In this document: one piece after another, positions 13,474-20,919 of the stretch
Layout of the letters: each line of letters starts with the position of its first letter
Position numbering within the stretch: the stretch's first letter is position 1
Assembly: GCA_050730755.1 (NCBI GenBank)
Contig: JBOHNR010000006.1
Location: 1 to 21,838, forward strand
Direction of reading: 5' to 3'
From: CAVPPA01 sp050730755
Lineage (GTDB): Bacteria; Patescibacteriota; Saccharimonadia; Saccharimonadales; UBA4665
Length of the DNA stretch: 21,838 nucleotides
Notes under the pieces: model-generated
What the model was told of the DNA's origin: nothing
Databases searched by the model: none
The model's input: the letters and a program-made list of their open reading frames with translations, nothing else
Position numbers and translations under genes: made by a program

Positions 13474-15276
13474 TTAGTGCCTGATTTTATGAGCAATTGA
13501 ACTGGCTCTTACTACCGGTTGGTGAATTGGAGGATTATCCGAGTAGAACTTAGCTATAGCGTGATCGATCTCGGTGTTATCAATGTGGACTCGGTCGTGT
13601 GAATCACGTTTAATGAAGCTTTTACCGCCTAAGAAAGCAGCTAGCTGTAAAACTTCTTTATCATTAAACGTAAAATTACCAGTCGGATCACTCTGCTTGC
13701 TGGCGTTAGTGTAATCGGTGTATTGATTTGGGTCATACATTAGGTCATAAATATCGTCGCTTAAACGCCAAAATCTAATAACTGATGACTGATTAACCGG
13801 TAGGACCTGCAACTGCCGGGCAAGCATAAACCTGATCTGGGCAGCTGTTTCGGACCTTGAGTAGGGCATCCAAGGCTCGGCTTGCATCTCGGTAATTTCT
13901 AGGGGTACCCCTAAATGATGCAGTTTTTGCCAGGGATGATTGTCACCCGATAGCTCCTCGGCTACTTCAATCATCGTGGTCGTATCCATTCGTACAGTGT
14001 AAGTTTGATCATGGTAGTTGACTTGGATTGGTAAGTCAGGTATGACCGGAGTCAAGGCATAGCTATCAAGCCCTAAAACAATATTACCTTGGCCATTTTT
14101 TGAATGGACAACATTGAGTAGAGCCTGACGTAAATGAAGCATCTCGTTAATAACCGAGTGATCTGAGAACTCATTGAACAATGTTATACCTTCGTCTATT
14201 GCTGCAAGTTGGCCATGAAAATCAATCGGTCCAGCCAAATTAGCAGCGCCGGACCAGTTGAGCAAGAAACTGGCGTTCGGCTTATGGTCCAAAACAACCC
14301 TGGCTTGGTCCTGTTCTAGAGCCGTTCCGGTGATCCATTGATCTGGGCCGCCTGGATTACGCGGTTCATTATCGAGCTGGAAATAATTAATCGAACGATA
14401 ATTTTTAGCTATATGATTCATTAGAGTATTTAACCAACGGAGCGATTTTTTAGTCAGTTCAGGATCCGTTTTAGGTTTAATCTCGCTGCCAACGGGCGGT
14501 AGGCTCTCTGTTGGTACCAGCGAAGTATTGGCAAATTTGTCTAGATTCTGGGGAGTCGGCACAAAAGATTCGGGCGAGCCAGGACTTTTAAGAGCGCCGA
14601 CGCTTAGTAGAACCTTAACACCGTCACCGGCTGAATCTTTGTATGAGTTTAAAAAATCCAAGTATGGTTTATAAAACGCTAAGCTGAATTGGCCGTCCGG
14701 TAAAATGGTATTATCCCACCTGATGCCAAGCCTGATTTGACGTATGCCTAATTTTTCAACCTCGAATTTTAGTATACTTAAGGACATTTTTTGATAATCT
14801 TTACCAGCTTCAGTTTGGATATAGGTTAAAGGGTCAACGCCGGTAGGCAATTTCCATTCAGGAATAAATGTATCCCCCGGCTTGATGTTTTTAAGCGCTG
14901 GGGCATTTTCGATTAAAAATTGGCTTTGACCCCTATTAACTATGGCTTCAGCAGCGGCTTCTTGTTCAAGCTGTGGCCCAGCAAAAACGTTAATGACTTG
15001 TCCTTGCACTAATTGGTAAATATCAGAACCGATTGAGGGTTGATTGAACTTAGGTGGTATATACTGGCCGGCGGCCGATCCAATCATTAAGCCAACGCAT
15101 GTTCGACCGAGCCATTGCCGCCAGTTATGCCTTTTGGTTTGCTCCGCAATCCCTTCTTGTAGGTTAAAGTTCGCTACCTGTTGAGGTTCGACTGAATAAT
15201 CGTCGTTAGCAAAATTAGGGTTCTGTTTTAGATGTTCGTTCGGGTATGGCTCAATCTTTTCTATGGGGTTAGACAT
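13474..15276 (-). CDS. Membrane-anchored glycosidase-like TIM-barrel protein
   Basis: A 600-residue protein. After a polar N terminus of about 50 residues comes one hydrophobic stretch (about 55-72, CVGLMIGSAAG), so it is probably anchored and faces outward. The body resembles a clan GH-A glycoside hydrolase: strand IRQIRLGIRW (residues 178-187), KVLLSVGA (221-228), YFQLDNEPRNP with the acid/base Asn303-Glu304 pair, and LEITEMQAEPW (459-469), whose Glu460 or Glu463 would be the nucleophile. SVIRFWRLSDD (about 498-508) would be the last strand. I cannot name the GH family or substrate. A weak TGGCATAAT box lies upstream (minus strand, about 15309-15317). The gene stands alone and divergent from sodN. 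Confidence 0.75.
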   Translation of the reverse strand: MSNPIEKIEPYPNEHLKQNPNFANDDYSVEPQQVANFNLQEGIAEQTKRHNWRQWLGRTCVGLMIGSAAGQYIPPKFNQPSIGSDIYQLVQGQVINVFAGPQLEQEAAAEAIVNRGQSQFLIENAPALKNIKPGDTFIPEWKLPTGVDPLTYIQTEAGKDYQKMSLSILKFEVEKLGIRQIRLGIRWDNTILPDGQFSLAFYKPYLDFLNSYKDSAGDGVKVLLSVGALKSPGSPESFVPTPQNLDKFANTSLVPTESLPPVGSEIKPKTDPELTKKSLRWLNTLMNHIAKNYRSINYFQLDNEPRNPGGPDQWITGTALEQDQARVVLDHKPNASFLLNWSGAANLAGPIDFHGQLAAIDEGITLFNEFSDHSVINEMLHLRQALLNVVHSKNGQGNIVLGLDSYALTPVIPDLPIQVNYHDQTYTVRMDTTTMIEVAEELSGDNHPWQKLHHLGVPLEITEMQAEPWMPYSRSETAAQIRFMLARQLQVLPVNQSSVIRFWRLSDDIYDLMYDPNQYTDYTNASKQSDPTGNFTFNDKEVLQLAAFLGGKSFIKRDSHDRVHIDNTEIDHAIAKFYSDNPPIHQPVVRASSIAHKIRH

Positions 15277-15356
15277 ATTTTAAATTTGTCATCAAGTCTA
15301 TTAAACCAATTATGCCATGCTCTTGGAAACTAAAACAATTAACATGGCCAGAAGCG

Positions 15357-15362
15357 TATAAT
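15357..15362 (+). promoter_or_regulatory. -10 box of sodN
   Basis: TATAAT, with predicted start near 15369 and Shine-Dalgarno AGGGGG at 15378-15383, 9 bases before the ATG. No good -35 is seen. Confidence 0.5.
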
Positions 15363-15392
15363 TATTAGACGTAATGTAGGGGGTAAACAATC

Positions 15393-15773
15393 ATGGTATT
15401 TAAGTATATAAAACCGGTTTGGGCTCACTGCGATTTGCCTTGTGGGGTTTATGACCCGGCTCAGGCTAAAATTGAAGCCCAGAGCATCAAGGCAATTATT
15501 GATAAATATCCCGCACTAGATGAGCATAACAAAATCCGGGCAATTATTATTAAAGAAGAACGAGCTGAGTTAGTTAAGCATCACTTAATGGTGCTTTGGG
15601 CCGATTACTTTAAGCCGGAGCATTTAGAAAAATATCCTGATCTGCACGATAAGTTTTGGCAAGCAATCAAACAGGCAAGCGATTGCAAACATGATTTGGA
15701 CCCTACAGCTGCCCAAAAATTACTTGATCAAATTGACGAAATTGCTAAAATCTTCTGGGAAACTAAAAAATAA
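15393..15773 (+). CDS. sodN: Nickel superoxide dismutase
   Basis: A 126-residue protein that turns superoxide into oxygen and hydrogen peroxide at a nickel site. The nickel hook HCDLPCGVYDPAQ starts at His12, with Cys13 and Cys17 as metal ligands. In known Ni-SODs the residues before this His are removed so that His becomes the N terminus; here the propeptide would be MVFKYIKPVWA. The mature length of 115 residues is close to the usual 117, and helical segments ending in KQASDCKHDLDP follow the family. The next gene encodes the matching protease. Ni-SOD is best known from actinobacteria and cyanobacteria, so lateral origin is possible. Confidence 0.95.
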   Translation: MVFKYIKPVWAHCDLPCGVYDPAQAKIEAQSIKAIIDKYPALDEHNKIRAIIIKEERAELVKHHLMVLWADYFKPEHLEKYPDLHDKFWQAIKQASDCKHDLDPTAAQKLLDQIDEIAKIFWETKK

Positions 15774-15820
15774 TCTAAATCCATCTTTTTAATAACCTAG
15801 CCGTCTGCAAACTATTTGAT

Positions 15821-16102
15821 ATGAAAATGCCTTTCTTAATTCGACGCATTAAAGGAAGTAGCATGCTACCGAGCCTACAGCCGGGCCAGATTGTGATTGG
15901 TTGGCGATTTGGTCAGCCTGAAGTTGGCGACATCATAATTTTAAGACACGATGGACTAGAGAAAATAAAACGCATCGACAAGATTGAAGGCAATAAACTT
16001 TTTGTTTTAGGAGACAATAAAAATGAGAGCACCGATAGCCGCCAGTTTGGCAATATCGACTATAGGCAAGTAGTAGCTAGAATTATTTGGCCGCGCAGCT
16101 AG
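15821..16102 (+). CDS. sodX: Ni-SOD maturation protease, S26 signal-peptidase family
   Basis: A 93-residue S26 serine protease. The catalytic Ser is in GSSMLPSLQPGQ (Ser14), the general-base Lys in EKIKRID (about Lys50), and the C-terminal box GDNKNESTDSRQFG (64-77) closely matches signal peptidase I. It has no membrane helix, unlike a true signal peptidase, as expected for SodX, which removes the short N-terminal propeptide of nickel superoxide dismutase in the cytoplasm. It lies 47 bases downstream of sodN on the same strand, the usual arrangement. Its N terminus MKMPFLIRR has two possible ATGs (15821 and 15827). Confidence 0.92.
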   Translation: MKMPFLIRRIKGSSMLPSLQPGQIVIGWRFGQPEVGDIIILRHDGLEKIKRIDKIEGNKLFVLGDNKNESTDSRQFGNIDYRQVVARIIWPRS

Positions 16103-16126
16103 GATTACCAAGCGAAAAATTTAAAT

Positions 16127-16873
16127 TTAGGCTTCAATATGTTCGAAACGATAGGCGCCGAAAGCGATTAATATAACAGCTGTTAAGCTCAGGACAATGA
16201 AGTCTTTAGCTAGGCCAAAATGTGTTTCGCCAATCAAAGCATCCCGGATTGCGTCAACGGCGTAAGACATGGGATTTATGTCAGCTATAATGCGCAGCCA
16301 AGTTGGCACGTTGGCTAAAGGGTATAAGGCACCGCTTAAAAAGTATAACGGAAAGACTAAAAACTGATTGATTGCTTGAAAACTTTGCATGTCCTCTACG
16401 AACGAACCAATACCCGAGCTGAAACTGGCAATGCCTATACCGAGCATGCAAAGTATCAAGAAGGCCAGAATTAGAAGATCCCAGTGTTCAGGCCTGAAGC
16501 CAAGCGCCAAGGAGATAACAAAAACCAACGAGCCCTGCATCACAGCCGTGGTGGCTCCGCCAAGGGCGCCACCAAGCATGATTTTTATACGTGAAACTGG
16601 AGCCACCAGAGTTTCTCTTAAAAATCCAAATTGTCTGTCAAACATAATCATAGCGCCATAAAACATTGCCGAGAAAAGTACAGTTTGGGCCATGATGCCA
16701 GGCACTAAAAACTCTATATAGTTACCTTGACCAGCTTGTTTATAAACCGAACCAAGACCATATCCAAGAGCCAACAAAAATAACAGAGGCTGTCCAACTG
16801 CTCCGACTATGCGCGAACGGGCTCGAAAAAAACGTTTGATTTGGCGAAGCCATAAGATATAAATAACTTTCAT
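16127..16873 (-). CDS. ABC-2 type exporter permease (DrrB-like)
   Basis: A 248-residue membrane protein with about six transmembrane helices and the ABC-2 exporter pattern. A basic N-terminal cytoplasmic segment (LWLRQIKRFFRARSR) leads into the first helix, then FLVPGIMAQTVLFSAMFYG, RETLVAPVSRIKI and FPLYFLSGALYPLANVPTW with NPMSYAVDAIRD near the end; these segments are typical of DrrB-like permeases. It should pair with the ATPase encoded just upstream (overlap of 4 bases) to export a drug, lipid or polysaccharide; the substrate is unknown. It converges with sodX 24 bases away. Confidence 0.92.
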   Translation of the reverse strand: MKVIYILWLRQIKRFFRARSRIVGAVGQPLLFLLALGYGLGSVYKQAGQGNYIEFLVPGIMAQTVLFSAMFYGAMIMFDRQFGFLRETLVAPVSRIKIMLGGALGGATTAVMQGSLVFVISLALGFRPEHWDLLILAFLILCMLGIGIASFSSGIGSFVEDMQSFQAINQFLVFPLYFLSGALYPLANVPTWLRIIADINPMSYAVDAIRDALIGETHFGLAKDFIVLSLTAVILIAFGAYRFEHIEA

Positions 16874-17676
16874 CGCATATTCCTTGCTCGGTGTCTAGCT
16901 TTCCATTCACCGCCGCTGCCGACTTCTTCGTCACGGACAGTGTGTCCAGTCAGTGCTAAATAAGCCTCCTCTAGGTTCTTGGTATTCGTCTTCTCTTCTA
17001 ATTCTTGACTGGTACCTAGAGCGATAAGTTTGCCGTAATCAATAACAGCAATGCGTTCAGCCTCCGCTTCAGCTTCTTCTATATAGTGGGTTGTGAAAAA
17101 AACAGTCATGCCCTCCTGGCGGTTCATTGTCTTAACGTAGTTCCATAGAAGGTTTCGGGTTTGGACATCGAGACCGAGTGTTGGTTCGTCGAGAAATAAA
17201 ACGTGGGGATGATGCAATAATCCCCGGGCAATTTCTAGTCGGCGCTTCATACCGCCAGAAAAGTACTTGGCTGGTCGGTCTCGGTGATCCCATAAGTCGA
17301 CTAAATTAAGGAGGTTTTCAATTCTAGGCAGGAAATCAGCCTTTGGTAAGCCGTAAAACACAGCATGTAGCTCCATGTTTTCATAGGCACTCAATTCAGT
17401 ATCAACGCTCGGATCTTGGAACACGATGCCAAAACTTTTACGAACTGCAGCTTGGTTCTTGGCGACATCATGACCGTTTAACATCATGCTGCCACTGGTT
17501 GGCTGCAGTAGTGTTGTTAGCATTTTGATAGTAGTGCTTTTTCCGGCGCCGTTTGGGCCGAGTAATGCGAATAGCTCGCCCTGTTTAACTTGAAAAGATA
17601 TATCATTAACCGCAATGACTTTATTAAATTTTCTAGTAACGTTTTGAACGTCAATAATGTTAATGGCTTTTGACAT
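16870..17676 (-). CDS. ABC exporter ATP-binding protein (DrrA-like)
   Basis: A 268-residue ATPase powering the adjacent permease. Walker A GPNGAGKST (residues 40-48), the Q-loop in VFQDPS (about 86-90), the signature SGGMKRR (140-146), Walker B HVLFLDEP (158-165) and the switch His in TTHYIEEAE (about 197) are all intact. The C-terminal stretch after ELEEKTNTKNLEEAYLALTG is like DrrA-type drug and antibiotic exporters. A GGAAG Shine-Dalgarno precedes the ATG, and the gene starts 44 bases after the MFS exporter gene, so the three minus-strand genes are probably one operon. Confidence 0.95.
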   Translation of the reverse strand: MSKAINIIDVQNVTRKFNKVIAVNDISFQVKQGELFALLGPNGAGKSTTIKMLTTLLQPTSGSMMLNGHDVAKNQAAVRKSFGIVFQDPSVDTELSAYENMELHAVFYGLPKADFLPRIENLLNLVDLWDHRDRPAKYFSGGMKRRLEIARGLLHHPHVLFLDEPTLGLDVQTRNLLWNYVKTMNRQEGMTVFFTTHYIEEAEAEAERIAVIDYGKLIALGTSQELEEKTNTKNLEEAYLALTGHTVRDEEVGSGGEWKARHRARNMR

Positions 17677-17720
17677 GATCTTCCAACTCGCTGGTATTGA
17701 GGTTTTTTCTTAAAAAAAGT

Positions 17721-19250
17721 TTATTCGTTAGATGCCCTAAGCGGCGTCTCTCGCAGTCTCAGGGTAATAATGAAAAGGATAGCGGCCACTGGTATAGCTA
17801 ATAAGAAGACAGTTTGAAAAGCCTGCGAGAAAGCGGTTAGTACAGTATGTAGGACCTGGGGAGGGACTCCATGAAGTGATGTAGTTCCAGACTGTAGGTT
17901 GGCAGCAGAGATAGCCACACTGCCTTGGTGAGCTGGCAGAGCGGCATGTAAATTATGGTTGAGCCGATTAATTATCACCGCGCCGAAGCCGGCTGCGCCG
18001 AGCGCGCTACCGATGGATCGAGAAAATGTTACTGAAGACGTGGCTGTGCCAAGATCTTTACGATCAACGGCGTTTTGAACAGCTAGTACGGTAATTTGTA
18101 TGAAAGGACCGATACCTAGGCCCAAGACAATCATCCAGAGCGATAGTGTTAGTTGGCTGGTTGTTAGAGTAATGTGGCTGAAAAGCCACAGGCCAGCAAT
18201 CATTAATAGACCACCTAAAATTGGATAAATTCGATAACGGCCGGAACGAGTAATTAAGCGCCCAGATGTTATAAGGGCAAAAAGTAAGCCACATACAAGA
18301 GGTAACATAAGTAAGCCGGACTTAATGGCTGAATAGCCTCGGACAATTTGTTGATATTCAGGAATGAAAATAATGGCGCCGAACATGACGAAACCAGCCA
18401 GAAAACTCAATATAACCGATACGCTGAATATGTCGTTTTTAAAAAGGCGTAAAGGTAAAATTGGTTCAGCTGCTCGTCTTTCGCGGAAGAAAAAGACGAT
18501 GGCGAATACTAAAAAAGCTATACCAAGACCGATTATTTGAGCTGAAGCCCAGGGATAGGTAATACCGCCCCAGACGGTAGCAAGTAGTAAGCAGGTTACA
18601 GCAATACCGAGTAAGCCAGCGCCCGCATAATCAACCCGATGCTCTGTTCGGTGCGGTTGTAAGTGCAATCTAGTAGCTATAGCTGCAATAGCCAGAGCAC
18701 CGATTGGCAGGTTAATATAGAAAATCCAGCGCCAGCTTATACTATCAGTAAAGAAACCGCCCAATAAGGGGCCGGCGATGCTAGCAACTCCCCAAACAGC
18801 GCCAAAATAGGCCTGATAACGCCCACGTTGCCGAGGTGGTATGACGTCGCCGATGACTGCAAGTGAGAGTGTAAATAAACCGCCAGCGCCGAAGCCCTGC
18901 AGAGCCCGGAATAAAATAAGTTGATCCATCGATTGAGCTAGGCCACATAAAGCCGAGCCGATCAAAAAGACGATAATCGCAAATTGAAAGATTTTTTTGC
19001 GCCCGAACATATCACTAATCTTGCCGTAAAGCGGCATTGAGACAGCGCTAGTCAGTAAATAAGCGGTTACAACCCAGGAGAGTTGGCTTAATCCATGTAA
19101 GTCAACAGCTATATGAGGCAAAGCAGTTGCGACAATTGTTTGATCAAGCGCCGCCAAAAACATGGCCAGCATCAGCGCAATAACGATAACCATAATCTCG
19201 CTATGCGAACGATCAGGCTCGTGTCTCGCTTCGTTTGAATCCGGTTTCAT
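17721..19250 (-). CDS. MFS multidrug exporter, DHA2 (EmrB/QacA) family
   Basis: A 509-residue major facilitator with 14 predicted membrane helices, the DHA2 drug:proton antiporter layout. Motif D1 appears as LAALDQTIVATALPHI in helix 1, motif A as GKISDMFGRKK after helix 2, and motif C as AGPLLGGFF in helix 5. The polar N terminus (about 18 residues) is cytoplasmic. It should pump hydrophobic or cationic compounds out of the cell. Upstream are a TTATC-taat-GATAA repeat near the start and a CRP-type palindrome about 57 bases away. It is first in a probable operon with the DrrAB-like exporter. Confidence 0.95.
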   Translation of the reverse strand: MKPDSNEARHEPDRSHSEIMVIVIALMLAMFLAALDQTIVATALPHIAVDLHGLSQLSWVVTAYLLTSAVSMPLYGKISDMFGRKKIFQFAIIVFLIGSALCGLAQSMDQLILFRALQGFGAGGLFTLSLAVIGDVIPPRQRGRYQAYFGAVWGVASIAGPLLGGFFTDSISWRWIFYINLPIGALAIAAIATRLHLQPHRTEHRVDYAGAGLLGIAVTCLLLATVWGGITYPWASAQIIGLGIAFLVFAIVFFFRERRAAEPILPLRLFKNDIFSVSVILSFLAGFVMFGAIIFIPEYQQIVRGYSAIKSGLLMLPLVCGLLFALITSGRLITRSGRYRIYPILGGLLMIAGLWLFSHITLTTSQLTLSLWMIVLGLGIGPFIQITVLAVQNAVDRKDLGTATSSVTFSRSIGSALGAAGFGAVIINRLNHNLHAALPAHQGSVAISAANLQSGTTSLHGVPPQVLHTVLTAFSQAFQTVFLLAIPVAAILFIITLRLRETPLRASNE

Positions 19251-19259
19251 AAGTTTATC

Positions 19260-19273
19260 TTATCTAATGATAA
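19260..19273. promoter_or_regulatory. Inverted repeat near the MFS start (possible operator)
   Basis: TTATC (19260-19264) and GATAA (19269-19273) form a perfect inverted repeat around TAAT, lying 10 bases from the MFS ATG and overlapping its weak TAAGAT -10 box. Such placement suits a repressor, but the arms are short. Confidence 0.3.
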
Positions 19274-19306
19274 ATCAGATGAACTTTAAAGACAAAATTT
19301 ATAGCG

Positions 19307-19322
19307 TGTGATCTGTATCACA
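19307..19322. promoter_or_regulatory. CRP-type palindrome
   Basis: TGTGATCTGTATCACA is a perfect match to the CRP pattern TGTGA-N6-TCACA, with six-base arms. It lies between the MFS gene (start 19250, minus) and the first repeat-protein gene (start 19444, plus). Relative to a plus start near 19367 it is centred near -52; relative to a leaderless MFS start it is near -64. No CRP/FNR regulator is encoded in the window. Confidence 0.45.
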
Positions 19323-19354
19323 GCTTATGCTTATAAAATTGCCCTTTACACAAA

Positions 19355-19360
19355 TATAAT
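19355..19360 (+). promoter_or_regulatory. -10 box of the first repeat-protein gene
   Basis: TATAAT with only a weak -35. The leader of about 77 bases holds a small hairpin, GCACT-TAGA-AGTGC (19402-19415), and a GGGGAGG Shine-Dalgarno (19430-19436), 7 bases before the ATG. Confidence 0.5.
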
Positions 19361-19443
19361 GTGGGGTTATATTTTGTAACAGTCTAACGTGTGGTGGAGT
19401 CGCACTTAGAAGTGCTTATTTATTAATAAGGGGAGGTAAAGGT

Positions 19444-20058
19444 ATGGCAACTAGCAAAGATGCCCTAAACACCAAAACACCCAATAGCAAATACACGAAC
19501 AAAAAGCCAATACTAGGTAGTTCTTTATTTACTTTTGTAACGGCATTCATGGGTGTGGTGATTGGTGTCGGTGCGTCATTAGCAGTCGTTATGCCGATGG
19601 TCCACTCCGAATTCGCCGATCAATCTCGTGCGCTCAGCCAAAAGATTGTGGCTATGGCACCAGCAGCTGATACGCTTTCATGTGTACAGCCAAGTACTAC
19701 GGCCAGCACTGGTCAAGTATTAGGTGCTTCTACGATAGCAGCAACCTACACTGCTCCAAAGAATCACCCAAGTGCTTCAAGTACAGTGTTTGTTTCCAAG
19801 TTGGTTAGTGGCGTATTTGCCAATACAACTGGGACAATTAGTAACACCGGTCCAAATTCCAAAAACGTTATTGCAACAACCAACATCAATAAAACAACAG
19901 TAACAAACGACAATAATATTGTGGTTTCCAATTCAAACCACCAGTCTGCCAATTCTGGTAATGCCTCAGTTCAAAACAATACAACCGCTGGCGCAGCCAA
20001 TAGTGGCAATACTTCAAACGACAACGACACATCAACGACAGTTGATATTAACAATTAG
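19444..20058 (+). CDS. Anchored Asn-rich surface protein with one 75-residue repeat
   Basis: A 204-residue protein of no family I can name. A polar N terminus (about 25 residues) precedes one membrane helix (FTFVTAFMGVVIGVGASLAV, about 30-53). A linker rich in Ser, Thr and Ala follows, and the C-terminal 75 residues (130-204) are a repeat unit. The unit begins GTISNTGPNSKN, continues with VTNDNNIVV, SNHQSANSGNASV and AANSGNTSN, and ends VDINN. The same 75-residue unit occurs twice in the protein encoded at 20920 with no gaps. The single cysteine is in the linker. It is probably displayed outside the cell while anchored in the membrane. It has its own promoter and a strong Shine-Dalgarno. Confidence 0.85.
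   Translation: MATSKDALNTKTPNSKYTNKKPILGSSLFTFVTAFMGVVIGVGASLAVVMPMVHSEFADQSRALSQKIVAMAPAADTLSCVQPSTTASTGQVLGASTIAATYTAPKNHPSASSTVFVSKLVSGVFANTTGTISNTGPNSKNVIATTNINKTTVTNDNNIVVSNSNHQSANSGNASVQNNTTAGAANSGNTSNDNDTSTTVDINN
19831..20055 (+). repeat. 75-residue surface repeat, copy 1
   Basis: Residues 130-204 of the first surface protein. It aligns over all 75 positions, without gaps, to the copies at 21010 and 21277. Invariant positions include Gly1, Ile3-Ser4, Thr6-Gly7-Pro8, Ser10, Asn12, Val24, Asn26, Asn28-Asn29, Asn36, Gln38, Ser42-Gly43, Ala45, Asn50-Thr51, Gly54, Ala56, Ser58-Gly59, Ser62-Asn63, Asn65 and Asn75. Confidence 0.85.
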
Positions 20059-20062
20059 GGAT

Positions 20063-20109
20063 CTGCAGGCCAAGCGACCAACTTTAATTAAGTTGCGTCG
20101 CTAATGCAG
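20063..20109 (+). other. Long hairpin after the first surface gene
   Basis: AGCGAC-c-AACTT (20073-20084) pairs with AAGTT-gc-GTCGCT (20090-20102) around a TAATT loop, and CTGCA (20063) can pair with TGCAG (20105) outside it. No U tract follows, so it is not a standard intrinsic terminator; it may stabilise or process the mRNA. The rest of the gap to 20237 holds a TTTACGTAAA palindrome (20130-20139) and the next promoter. Confidence 0.5.
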
Positions 20110-20195
20110 GTTTGGTTCCAAGTTTGTAGTTTACGTAAAGTTTTTTACAGACAAGCACAAATATGACGATACAGTCTAAGTGGATATTAAATGGC

Positions 20196-20201
20196 TAAAA
20201 T
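20196..20201 (+). promoter_or_regulatory. Possible -10 box of the second surface gene
   Basis: TAAAAT, with no clear -35, lies 36 bases before the GTG start; the Shine-Dalgarno GGGGAGG (20224-20230) is 7 bases from that GTG. Confidence 0.35.
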
Positions 20202-20237
20202 GATTAGTCATCGGAATAAGGTAAGGGGAGGAAGTCT

Positions 20238-20807
20238 GTGCAAAAGATGTCTTTTGTGTCGCGATTTTGGCGAAGAATCACAAGCCGTGTTAAGGCAGTG
20301 GGTACTGTGAGAAACGTGTCAAAGCTGCGATGGTTAGAAATTATTGCGCCCGCTATAGTTCTGGTCTTTGGCTTAGTCTATTTTGGGGTCAACATGCACC
20401 CAACAATAGCACTACATCCATCCAGGCCGAAAATGACCTCCGCACTTAGCAACAGTCCGGCTGTTACGCCAACTATGACTACTCAGTCTGATGGTAATAG
20501 CGCTTCCCTTAATGTTTCAGACAGTCAGAGTACCTCTGGCAGCCAAACGAATGTTTCAACCAATGTCAGTAGTTCAGGAAGCACTTCTGGTAGTACTACA
20601 ACCACCCAGCTTGATGTGTCATCTAGTAGTAGCGATGGCTCAACGCCTCAAGTGACTGTCAACGGTCAAAAGATACACTGTGACGTTATGACCATTCATG
20701 GTAGTCCTTGCTACGCTTCCTATTCGTCTACCACAAACAGCGCAAATAGTTCTTCAAACATAGATGTTCAAATAAACGAGGACTCGGACAACTCAACAAG
20801 TAATTAA
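20238..20807 (+). CDS. Anchored Ser/Thr-rich surface protein with a Cys pair
   Basis: I recognise no family for this 189-residue protein. A very basic N terminus (FWRRITSRVK) precedes one membrane helix (IIAPAIVLVFGLVYFGV, about 35-51). A long Ser/Thr/Gln-rich stretch (about 65-135) looks like a flexible stalk. A small compact segment with two cysteines follows, VNGQKIHCDVMTIHGSPC (about 142-159), and the end is Asn/Ser-rich (IDVQINEDSDNSTSN). The end recalls the last residues of its neighbours, but the 75-residue repeat is absent. The GTG start is chosen because GGGGAGG lies 7 bases upstream; the ATG at 20247 would be 16 bases away. It lies between the two repeat proteins. Confidence 0.8.
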   Translation: MQKMSFVSRFWRRITSRVKAVGTVRNVSKLRWLEIIAPAIVLVFGLVYFGVNMHPTIALHPSRPKMTSALSNSPAVTPTMTTQSDGNSASLNVSDSQSTSGSQTNVSTNVSSSGSTSGSTTTTQLDVSSSSSDGSTPQVTVNGQKIHCDVMTIHGSPCYASYSSTTNSANSSSNIDVQINEDSDNSTSN

Positions 20808-20813
20808 GGAACT

Positions 20814-20870
20814 GTTGGTCACCCGACTTTAGGGGAAAAGCTTATTTTCTCTCAAAGTCGGGTGAGCAAC
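20814..20870 (+). other. Long hairpin after the second surface gene
   Basis: CACCCGACTTT (20820-20830) and AAAGTCGGGTG (20854-20864) are a perfect 11-base-pair inverted repeat. Inside, GGGGAAAA pairs with TTTTCTCT after one mismatch, closing on a GCTTA loop; outside, GTTG (20814) pairs with CAAC (20867). The stem has over 20 pairs but no U tract follows. It may be a processing or stability hairpin between co-transcribed genes. Confidence 0.65.
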
Positions 20871-20919
20871 CCGAGCAATATCAACCTAAAAAATTAGTAG
20901 CGTAAAGAAAGGGGTAACT

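Noticed and set aside
16389..16661. Plus-strand frame within the ABC permease
   Set aside because: It is antisense to a well-supported membrane protein and lacks any recognisable domain or Shine-Dalgarno.
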